DNA from: Chloroflexota bacterium
GTDB taxonomy: Bacteria > Chloroflexota > Chloroflexia > Thermomicrobiales > UBA6265
Assembly: GCA_023424355.1 (NCBI GenBank)
Contig: JAFAEA010000104.1
Location: 1-9,141 of the forward strand
DNA length: 9,141 bases
Reading direction: 5' to 3'
Shown here piece by piece: positions 1-5,599 of the stretch. The notes under the pieces are model-generated. The model saw nothing but the letters and a program-made list of their open reading frames with translations, had not been told where the DNA came from and made no database searches. The translations under genes and the position numbers were made by a program. Position 1 is the first letter of the stretch; each line of letters opens with the position of its first letter.

Positions 1-1208
1 GTGTAGGCGCTATGCGGGAATCGGATGCCATCCAGCTTCACCTTGCGACCACTGGTGAGGGTGTCGCCAGTGTCCACCGATTCGAGCTTGCTCACACCGC
101 CAATATCTCCGGCGGATACCGAATCCGTGGAGATGTGTTCCTTGCCGCGACTGAAGAAGAGTTGACCCACACGCTCCTCTTCTCCCTTGGTGACGTTGTA
201 CAGCGTCGAGGATGATTTCAACGTGCCGCTATATACGCGGAACCAGGTGACCTTGCCAACATGCGGATCTGCCTGGGTCTTGAAGGCAAGGGCGACAAAA
301 TCACCTTCCGGATCGGCGATGAGTTCCACTGGATCGCCGTTTTCCTCGGCAACTTCCTTATGCTCCGCTGCAGAGGGCAACACATCGATAATGGTTTGCA
401 TCAGCGGTTGCACACCCAGGTTCTCACTGGCTGCGCCGAGCACCATTGGCACCACCGATCCATCTTCAAAGCACTTTTGCAGGTGTTTATGGAGCTCCTC
501 GTCGCTGATCTCCTCGCCTTCCAGATAGCGCTCGGTGAGATCTTCATCGTTCTCGGCGATGGCTTCCACCAGAGTCTGGCGGTAGAACTCAACATCGTCG
601 GCGAGTTCGGCGGGAATCTCCGTGGTTTCGTATTCGCCATTGCCATCCTTGGTGAACACCATGGCTTTCTTGCCGAGGAGATCGACAATGCCGCGGAAAT
701 CGGCTTCCTCACCAATTGGAAACTGCAGTGGAGCAACACGCTTGCCGAACGCCTCGATCATTGCTTCTAGGGCGCCCCGAAAGCTGGCGTGTTCCCGATC
801 CATCTTGTTCACAAAGAGCAGACGTGGCAAACCGGCCAGCTCGGCATTGTGCCAAACCTGTTCGGTGCCAACTTCAACCCCGGCAGATGCATCCACCACA
901 ATGATGGCGGCTTCAACCACACGCATGGCCGAGCGGACATCGCCGCCAAAATCGGCGAAATCCGGCGTATCAATCACATTGATCTTGCAATCGTTGTACT
1001 CAATGGGAATAACAGAGTGGGTGAGGGAGGTGTGCCTCTTAACCTCTTCCGGGTCGGTGTCAGAGGCCGTGGTGCCCAGGGAAACTCGTCCGCGTCGGCT
1101 GGTGGCGCCGCTATCAAACAGCATTGCCTCTACCAACGTCGTGCGTCCTGCACCACCGTGTGAAAAGACACCGACGTTAAATACTCTCTCGGCAGGATAC
1201 TGGTTCAT
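1..1208 (-). CDS. EF-G-like translational GTPase paralogue, C-terminus cut by window edge
   Basis: Partial gene: 402 codons from the ATG at 1208 down to the left edge, with no internal stop; full EF-G proteins are about 690 residues. I read this frame directly from the reverse strand. The P-loop region is FSHGGAGRTTLVEAML (residues 15-30), G3 is DTPDFADF (80-87), G4 is FVNKMD (132-137), and G5 is GAA (258-260). The barrel domain II begins near residue 300 (ADPEGDFVALAFK). The overall pattern matches the EF-G-like/EF-G2 paralogues found beside canonical EF-G in Chloroflexota and Actinobacteria rather than the main elongation factor. A good Shine-Dalgarno AAGGAAGG lies 6 bases before the ATG. 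Odd points: the P-loop Lys is Arg22, the G3 Gly is Asp83, and the position of the catalytic His is Phe84. It lies downstream of coaX on the same strand, 111 bp away. The role of this family is poorly defined; the family call is firm, the activity is not. Confidence 0.9.
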   Translation of the reverse strand, partial: MNQYPAERVFNVGVFSHGGAGRTTLVEAMLFDSGATSRRGRVSLGTTASDTDPEEVKRHTSLTHSVIPIEYNDCKINVIDTPDFADFGGDVRSAMRVVEAAIIVVDASAGVEVGTEQVWHNAELAGLPRLLFVNKMDREHASFRGALEAMIEAFGKRVAPLQFPIGEEADFRGIVDLLGKKAMVFTKDGNGEYETTEIPAELADDVEFYRQTLVEAIAENDEDLTERYLEGEEISDEELHKHLQKCFEDGSVVPMVLGAASENLGVQPLMQTIIDVLPSAAEHKEVAEENGDPVELIADPEGDFVALAFKTQADPHVGKVTWFRVYSGTLKSSSTLYNVTKGEEERVGQLFFSRGKEHISTDSVSAGDIGGVSKLESVDTGDTLTSGRKVKLDGIRFPHSAY

Positions 1209-1319
1209 GGCGCGCCTTCCTTCGGGTAGATGTGCCCTCCGGTTTGCGGCGACACATCGCGAATGACATGTATACACCTGAGGAAAGTATAACGAATTGT
1301 CTACAGTATGGGGTCGGGA
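1209..1319. other. Intergenic gap between coaX and the EF-G-like gene
   Basis: 111 bp without a gene. On the minus strand it carries the Shine-Dalgarno of the EF-G-like gene (AAGGAAGG, close to 1215-1222). A TATACT hexamer at 1286-1291 resembles a -10 element, but no convincing -35 lies 16-18 bp upstream; the nearest candidate, TAGACA at 1298-1303, is only 6 bp away. An 8-bp palindrome TGTATACA lies near 1269-1276. I see no rho-independent terminator after coaX, so read-through into the EF-G-like gene is possible. Confidence 0.4.
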
Positions 1320-2105
1320 TTAGTTGGATTCCCTGACTCCGAGGCGATCCCACACCATTCTGAGGCCATCGATGGTGAGATTCGGATCGAAAACATCTAC
1401 CACTTCTGAGTTCTTGGCGAAGAGTTCGGCATACCCTCCGGTCACCACGATAGTTGGCTCGCCTTCGATCTCGGCGGAGAGGCGCGTGATCATTCCTTCT
1501 ACCAATGAGATGTATCCCAGCACGAGGCCGCTCTGGATGGCATGGATTGTATTTGTGCCGATCGCATTTGGCGGTGGAACAAGATCCACCGAGAAGAGCC
1601 TGGCCGCGCGCGAGGTCATTGCTTCGAGAGCAATGATGAGCCCGGGAGCAAGCGCTCCGCCACGATAATGGCCGCGTTCGTCCACCACATCGAAGTTCAG
1701 GGCGGTTCCAAAATCGACAGCAATCACCGGCGCGCCGTACTTCTCAATTGCTGCGATCGAGTTCACGATGCGATCTGCCCCGACTTCCTCCGGATTATCG
1801 GCGTCGATCGGAAGTCCCAAATCCAGCTTCGCGTTCACGATAATTGGCTCCACGCCAAGACGATGTCTCGCCAGAACACTGAGCCATCGCGTAACCGGTG
1901 GCACCACACTGCTGAGCACAAAACCGGTGACGCTTGTCAGGCTTATACCTTGTGCACCTAAAATGGGTTCCAGTATCGCGTACCATTCGTCAGGCATGCG
2001 GTCGTGTTGTGTAGCCGCACGCACGGTGGCAACGGGTTCTTCGGAATCCGGAGCGTACATGCCAAACATGGCATTTGTGTTTCCCACATCGGCTACGAGC
2101 AGCAT
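1320..2105 (-). CDS. coaX: Type III pantothenate kinase
   Basis: Encodes a 261-residue protein, the usual length for CoaX, which phosphorylates pantothenate to 4'-phosphopantothenate in the first committed step of coenzyme A synthesis in the cytoplasm. Visible motifs of the ASKHA-fold family: phosphate loop DVGNTN (6-11), GADRIVNS (109-116) with the likely catalytic Asp111, DFGTALNFD (131-139), GGALAPG (149-155) and VTGG (222-225). I chose the ATG at 2105 because MLLVADVGNTN is the expected N-terminus and GGAAGG lies 7 bases upstream; a longer frame would add 21 residues (MCGSYWLQRKQ...) that overlap the divergent protease gene and do not look family-like. The gene is divergent from the S41 protease with only 50 bp between start codons, and is followed by the EF-G-like gene on the same strand. 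Motif three has Asn137 where Thr is, to my knowledge, more usual; a minor variation. Confidence 0.95.
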   Translation of the reverse strand: MLLVADVGNTNAMFGMYAPDSEEPVATVRAATQHDRMPDEWYAILEPILGAQGISLTSVTGFVLSSVVPPVTRWLSVLARHRLGVEPIIVNAKLDLGLPIDADNPEEVGADRIVNSIAAIEKYGAPVIAVDFGTALNFDVVDERGHYRGGALAPGLIIALEAMTSRAARLFSVDLVPPPNAIGTNTIHAIQSGLVLGYISLVEGMITRLSAEIEGEPTIVVTGGYAELFAKNSEVVDVFDPNLTIDGLRMVWDRLGVRESN

Positions 2106-2146
2106 GTTTGGTCCTTCCGGTCTTGGGTATCGCTTCTGTTTTCGTT

Positions 2147-2150
2147 GGAG
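2147..2150 (+). promoter_or_regulatory. Shine-Dalgarno that sets the S41 protease start
   Basis: GGAG five bases before the ATG at 2156. It favours this start over an in-frame TTG at 2075, which would overlap coaX and put a non-typical stretch (MCFPHRLRAACLV...) ahead of the cytoplasmic tail. The 50-bp divergent gap (2106-2155) also holds the coaX Shine-Dalgarno on the other strand. I could not recognise -35/-10 pairs with confidence, so the promoters probably extend into the neighbouring coding regions. Confidence 0.6.
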
Positions 2151-2155
2151 CCAGT

Positions 2156-3436
2156 ATGAACCGCACATCCACTGAACTCAAGGAATCCTCGTCACGCATC
2201 TCCGGACTGAAAGTCGCACAATCGGTCGTGCTGTGTCTGATTCTGCTTGCAGGTGGATTTGCCGGCGGTATCCTGGCCGAGCGAAAGCTCAACGGCAAAG
2301 GGAACGATTCCAACTTCGCCGATCTCGAGGCCGTCTACGGCGTGATCGAAGACGTTTACTACTATCTCCCCGAGGATGAAACCGAGCGCGCACAGCTAAA
2401 TAACAATATGGAATCCGGCGCCATCGATGGCGCACTTTCATCGCTGGGTGATCAGTACACGCGTTATCTGGATATAGATGAAAGCGATACCGCCGAGGAA
2501 GGTCTCGAAGGCAAGTACGGTGGGGTCGGCATCGAAGTTATGCTCGATCACGAAGTGGCATTTGTGAGCGCGGTCGTTCCGGAATCCCCAGCCGATGATG
2601 CTGGTGTGAACCGCGGTGATGTAATTGAGCAGATTGATGGTGCTCGCGTGCAGGCAACCGATGCCAATGAGGTGCTGCGTATGCTCCGAGGGGAGGTGGG
2701 GTCCAGTATCTCTCTTACCCTGGTTCGACCAACCACCGGTGAAGTCATCGATCTGGATCTGACCCTCGAAGAGATTGTCATCCCGTCTGTCACTCTTGAG
2801 TTCATTGAGGGCACGGATTACGCATGGCTCCGAATCACAATCTTCGGCGATAACACCATCCCGGATCTCGATGCAGCCATCGCCGAGATTCGCGCGCGTG
2901 GATCTAAGGGCGTGATTCTCGATCTCCGTGGCAACACTGGAGGCTGGGTTAACGTCGCTCGCCAGACTCTGGGGAGATTCATCGATCCCTCCGCCGGCCC
3001 CGCGATGTATGAAGACACGTCTGGCGATTCCGAAATGACAGCGATGCCAATCGAGAACGGTGAAGGAATTGTCCCGCTGGATCTGCCAATGGTAGTGCTC
3101 ATCGATGGCGGTACCGCCAGTGCGGCCGAGATTGTCGCGGGATGTCTCCGCGATTATCAGCGTGCCACCCTTGTTGGCGAAAAGACGTACGGCAAGGGAT
3201 CGGTGCAGCGCATCTATGAGTTCTCGGATGGTTCCACACTCCGTGTAACCGTTGCCGAATGGTTCACGCCAAGTAAATCTCGCATTCAGAGCGAAGGCAT
3301 TCTGCCGGATTTGGAGATCTCAACTGCAGATCAGGCATCGGAGCAGGATCCGGTGCTGCAAGCGGGCGTGCAGGTGCTGGATTCGCAAGTAGCAGACCCG
3401 AATTCCACGCCCGTGGCAACTCCCGCAACAAATTAA
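2156..3436 (+). CDS. S41 family C-terminal-processing serine protease with PDZ domain (CtpA/CtpB type)
   Basis: A 426-residue membrane-anchored protease. A short basic/polar N-terminus is followed by one hydrophobic segment at about 20-40 (VAQSVVLCLILLAGGFAGGIL), likely an uncleaved anchor or signal that puts the rest outside the membrane. The helical N-terminal region follows (55-105), then a PDZ domain (about 115-200, with YGGVGIEV and SPADDAGVNRGDVI), then the peptidase core (200-390). The Ser-Lys dyad is visible: Ser322 in DGGTASAAEIVAG and Lys347 in GEKTYGKGSVQ, 25 residues apart as in known C-terminal processing peptidases. GNTGGW (259-264) precedes it. The C-terminus ends in a Pro/Thr-rich stretch (NSTPVATPATN). 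Such enzymes cleave C-terminal tails of extracytoplasmic proteins or signalling factors; the substrate here is unknown. No terminator is visible after the stop, and a TTAACAT box overlaps it, so its expression may be linked to the downstream regulator. Confidence 0.93.
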   Translation: MNRTSTELKESSSRISGLKVAQSVVLCLILLAGGFAGGILAERKLNGKGNDSNFADLEAVYGVIEDVYYYLPEDETERAQLNNNMESGAIDGALSSLGDQYTRYLDIDESDTAEEGLEGKYGGVGIEVMLDHEVAFVSAVVPESPADDAGVNRGDVIEQIDGARVQATDANEVLRMLRGEVGSSISLTLVRPTTGEVIDLDLTLEEIVIPSVTLEFIEGTDYAWLRITIFGDNTIPDLDAAIAEIRARGSKGVILDLRGNTGGWVNVARQTLGRFIDPSAGPAMYEDTSGDSEMTAMPIENGEGIVPLDLPMVVLIDGGTASAAEIVAGCLRDYQRATLVGEKTYGKGSVQRIYEFSDGSTLRVTVAEWFTPSKSRIQSEGILPDLEISTADQASEQDPVLQAGVQVLDSQVADPNSTPVATPATN

Positions 3437-3483
3437 CATTCTTCGCGAGAGTTTTTAACATACCCCTTACTGCCAGTTAACAT
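3433..3483 (+). promoter_or_regulatory. Three phased TTAACAT boxes, probable Pho-box array
   Basis: Identical heptamers TTAACAT start at 3433, 3455 and 3477, exactly 22 bp apart. The bases between them are not conserved, so this is a set of boxes rather than a long tandem repeat. PhoB/PhoP-class regulators bind direct repeats with an 11-bp period; the Bacillus PhoP half-site is TT(A/C/T)A(C/T)A, which TTAACA fits. A 22-bp step is two such periods and keeps all boxes on one DNA face. The array lies directly upstream of a PhoB-type regulator and pst genes, which supports autoregulation by the regulator's own product. The first box overlaps the stop codon of the protease gene. The identity of the binding protein is inferred. 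Confidence 0.65.
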
Positions 3484-3491
3484 TGCGGCCC

Positions 3492-3497
3492 TAGCAT
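3492..3497 (+). promoter_or_regulatory. Possible -10 element for the regulator/pst operon
   Basis: TAGCAT matches TATAAT at four of six positions, including the first two bases and the last, and begins 8 bp after the third TTAACAT box. In activated Pho promoters the boxes take the place of a good -35, and none is seen here at the usual distance. The assignment is tentative; the overlapping CATAGC or TAGCGA are alternatives. Confidence 0.3.
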
Positions 3498-3508
3498 AGC
3501 GACTGTAC

Positions 3509-3522
3509 GTGATTCGAATCAC
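3509..3522. repeat. Perfect 14-bp palindrome in the regulator leader
   Basis: GTGATTCGAATCAC reads the same on both strands. It lies just after the possible -10 and 41 bp before the response regulator start, so it could be an operator for a dimeric repressor or form a short hairpin in the 5' leader. It sits inside a wider weaker inverted repeat, TACGTG (3506-3511) with CACGTA (3540-3545), and is followed by a GGTGT-G-ACACC element (3529-3539). No known operator is recognised. Confidence 0.5.
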
Positions 3523-3562
3523 CACCAAGGTGTGACACCCACGTAGATCGCGGAGGCAGGCA

Positions 3563-4399
3563 ATGGAGCAAAGTAGCTCATCAAACGTAGAAACCCCCTT
3601 GATTCTTGTTGTGGAAGATGACCCGACGCTGCGAAGCACGTTGGTGTTCAACCTTACCCGCCAGGGCTATCAGGTTGTGACTGCGGAGGATGGACTGGTT
3701 GCGCTCGAGGCAGTAGGCCGCCATGGAGATGCTCTGGATCTGATCATTCTGGACGTTATGTTGCCAGGCATGAACGGATTGCAGGTGCTGCGCCATGTTC
3801 GCCAATCGCACGATGTTCCTGTGCTCATGCTTTCTGCGCGCGGTGAAGAGAATGATCGTATCGATGGCCTGGAGCTCGGTGCCGATGACTATGTGGTGAA
3901 ACCGTTCGCGCTGCGAGAGCTTCTCGCACGTGTGCGCACCCATGTTCGTCGTCGTACCAATCCAGGAGTTCGGCCGCCTTCCACAATCGTCCGCGGTCCG
4001 CTTCGCGTTGAGGCAGACAGGCGATTGGCCTCGGTGAATGGTGTTGAACTGCACCTGCGTCCCAAGGAGTTCGGCCTGTTGGTTGCCATTGCAATGGAAC
4101 CAGGTCGCGTTTTTGGGCGGCAGGAGCTGCTTGATACCGTATGGGGCGACGATGTGGTGGTAGATGCCCGGACGGTGGATGTTCATATCAGCTGGCTGCG
4201 AGGAAAACTCACCAACGCCGGTATGAGCGATGACACCATCCGCACAGTCTACGGTGCCGGTTATCGGTTCGATGCCGAAGCAGCAGATGGAGACGATGGC
4301 GAATCGCGCTCCGGCAAACTGCTTGCGGATTCTCATGTATCTGGGTCAGGTTCGCAAACACGTACACAGGCAGTTTCCGGTTTCGGAGTGTCTGGCTAG
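3563..4399 (+). CDS. OmpR/PhoB-family two-component response regulator
   Basis: A 278-residue regulator. The receiver domain (about 13-130) has acidic residues Glu18-Asp19-Asp20, the phosphoacceptor Asp64 in LILDVMLPG, Ser91 as the switch Ser/Thr and Lys113 in VVKPF. The winged-helix DNA-binding domain (about 142-238) shows LRPKEFGLLVAIAMEPGRVF, the recognition helix DARTVDVHISWLRGKL (201-216) and the closing hairpin IRTVYGAGYRF. GGAGG lies 6 bases before the ATG. Position directly before pstSCAB-phoU and behind a Pho-box-like array suggests the PhoB/PhoP role, phosphate-starvation activation, though the protein sequence alone would fit many OmpR-type regulators. Odd: after the DNA-binding domain there is a tail of about 40 residues, acidic then Ser/Gly-rich (ADGDDGESRSG ... 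SGFGVSG), beyond the usual 225-240 residue length. No sensor kinase gene is adjacent within the window. Confidence 0.93.
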   Translation: MEQSSSSNVETPLILVVEDDPTLRSTLVFNLTRQGYQVVTAEDGLVALEAVGRHGDALDLIILDVMLPGMNGLQVLRHVRQSHDVPVLMLSARGEENDRIDGLELGADDYVVKPFALRELLARVRTHVRRRTNPGVRPPSTIVRGPLRVEADRRLASVNGVELHLRPKEFGLLVAIAMEPGRVFGRQELLDTVWGDDVVVDARTVDVHISWLRGKLTNAGMSDDTIRTVYGAGYRFDAEAADGDDGESRSGKLLADSHVSGSGSQTRTQAVSGFGVSG

Positions 4400-4476
4400 A
4401 GGGCATGTGCCTGCTGGCAATTGTCAATGTCGACAAGTGGGATGTTCCCGCAAGTAAACGCACGTAGGAGAATCTA
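4400..4476 (+). other. Spacer between the response regulator and pstS
   Basis: 77 bp. It contains an inverted repeat TTGTC (4421-4425) / GACAA (4432-4436), a small GGGA-TGT-TCCC element near 4439-4449, and the pstS Shine-Dalgarno AGGAG (4466-4470), 6 bases before ATG. There are no TTAACAT boxes, no convincing -35/-10 pair and no terminator, so pstS is probably transcribed from the promoter upstream of the regulator, possibly with a weak extra promoter. Confidence 0.4.
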
Positions 4477-5511
4477 ATGAACATTCTCGATCTCAAGCTT
4501 TCCCGCCGCACCATGGCTGCCATCACAGCCAGCAGCATCGCTGTTGCTCCGTTCGCCAAGGTCTTCGGCCAGGGCGCGGTGCAGTACGAAGCACCGGATA
4601 ACATCGGCGATCTCTCCGGCGATTTCGAGGCCGATGGTTCTTCCACCCTGGGCCCACTCACCGAAGCCGCTATCGAAGACTTCGCTGCAGTTGCCCCGAA
4701 CATCCGCATCACCAACGGCATCTCCGGTACCGGTGGTGGATTTGAGCGCTTCGCCAACGGCGAAACCGTGATGTCCAACGCTTCCCGCACCATCAAGGAA
4801 GAGGAAGCCCAGCTGGCCGCCGACAACGGCGTTGCCTGGTACCAGTTCCCGATGGCCCTTGACGGCATCACCGTTGTGGTTTCCGCCGAGAACGATTTCG
4901 TTGAAGATCTCACCGTTGAAGAACTCGCCAAGATCTGGAGCGAGAACGGTGGCGTCACCACCTGGGCCGACGTTCGCCCAGACTGGCCAGCCGAGAACAT
5001 CGAGCTCTACGGCCCGGGCACCGCTTCCGGTACCTTCGACTTCTTCAACGAGGAAATCCTCGGCGAAGAGCCAGTTCGCACCGATTACACCCCAAGCGAA
5101 GATGACAATGTCCTCGTCCAGGGTGTTGCTGGCAGCCCGAACGCCCTTGGCTACTTCGGCTTCAGCTACTACGAAGAGAACCAGGACATCCTGAAGGCTG
5201 TGGCTGTTGAAGGCGTTGCTCCTTCGATCGAGTCCATCGGCGATGGCACCTACACCCCACTGGGTCGCACCCTGTACGTGTACGTTGCTGCTGATGCCCT
5301 TCAGACCCGCCCGGAAGTAGGCGAGTTCGTGAAGTACTACGCCGCTACCGCCGATGAAATCGCTCCGGCTGTGGGTTACATCCCGCTGCCAGAGGAAGAT
5401 GAGCAGGCCAACTACGACCGCGTGGTCGGCGCCATCGATGGCAGCATTGCCCCGGATTCCGATTCCTTCGGTTCCGAGGAAGCTTCCCCGGAAGCCTCCC
5501 CGGCCTCCTAA
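4477..5511 (+). CDS. pstS: Phosphate ABC transporter substrate-binding protein PstS
   Basis: A 344-residue periplasmic-type phosphate-binding protein, the capture subunit of the high-affinity Pst transporter. Expected phosphate-contact motifs are visible: ADGSSTLGP (52-60), GISGTGGGFERF (81-92), SNASRTI (100-106) and GTASGTFDFFNEEIL (181-195), plus the family stretch GSPNALGYFGFSYY (219-232). The N-terminus has twin arginines (LSRRTMAAI, Arg10-Arg11), a hydrophobic run to about 28 and a likely cleavage near VFGQGA, so Tat export is possible. There is no Cys in the whole protein, hence no lipobox. The C-terminus is an acidic Ser/Pro tail (GSEEASPEASPAS). The start follows AGGAG by 6 bases. The gene favours C-ending codons more strongly than its neighbours by eye, as expected of an abundant protein. 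It is separated from pstC by a strong hairpin. Confidence 0.96.
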   Translation: MNILDLKLSRRTMAAITASSIAVAPFAKVFGQGAVQYEAPDNIGDLSGDFEADGSSTLGPLTEAAIEDFAAVAPNIRITNGISGTGGGFERFANGETVMSNASRTIKEEEAQLAADNGVAWYQFPMALDGITVVVSAENDFVEDLTVEELAKIWSENGGVTTWADVRPDWPAENIELYGPGTASGTFDFFNEEILGEEPVRTDYTPSEDDNVLVQGVAGSPNALGYFGFSYYEENQDILKAVAVEGVAPSIESIGDGTYTPLGRTLYVYVAADALQTRPEVGEFVKYYAATADEIAPAVGYIPLPEEDEQANYDRVVGAIDGSIAPDSDSFGSEEASPEASPAS

Positions 5512-5527
5512 GCTGCGGAACTTCCAC

Positions 5528-5559
5528 ATGCACGCACCCGAAAATTCGGGTGCGTGCAT
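5528..5559 (+). terminator. Strong hairpin between pstS and pstC, partial terminator or 3' stabiliser
   Basis: A nearly perfect inverted repeat: ATGCACGCACCCGA pairs with TCGGGTGCGTGCAT, with one more A-T pair closing toward an A-rich loop, giving a GC-rich stem of about 14-15 bp. It starts 16 bp after the pstS stop. The following bases (ATATCAATTTT, 5560-5570) are T-rich but interrupted, so termination is probably incomplete. Because pstC follows 40 bp later with its own Shine-Dalgarno, the likely effect is more pstS mRNA than pstCAB mRNA. Confidence 0.6.
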
Positions 5560-5599
5560 ATATCAATTTTCAGCACTTTCCTGAGGGTGGAGGATTTGA

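Noticed and set aside
261..1266. Several plus-strand frames of 110-215 codons over the left 1.2 kb.
   Set aside because: They lie opposite the EF-G-like gene, whose reverse-strand translation shows NKMD and other clear family motifs over 402 codons.
1286..1303. Possible minus-strand promoter with TATACT and TAGACA before the EF-G-like gene.
   Set aside because: The two hexamers are only 6 bp apart, too close for a sigma-70 type promoter, and no other -35 candidate is convincing.
3505..3530. tRNA 3' end look-alike: TTCGAATC followed by ACCACCA.
   Set aside because: The T-arm cannot form the required 5-bp stem with a 7-base loop, because the segment is instead a perfect palindrome. No acceptor strand, D-arm or anticodon arm lies in the roughly 60 bases upstream.
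4421..4436. TTGTC/GACAA inverted repeat before pstS as a Pho box or terminator.
   Set aside because: PhoB-type sites are direct repeats; the 5-bp arms are too short for a terminator, there is no T tract, and the sequence does not match the TTAACAT boxes upstream of the regulator.
4474..5559. A 361-codon open frame on the minus strand covering all of pstS.
   Set aside because: It is a shadow of the strongly biased codons of pstS; its start lies inside the hairpin after pstS, its translation is low-complexity Gly/Val/Ala-rich with no recognisable domain, and the plus-strand gene is certain.
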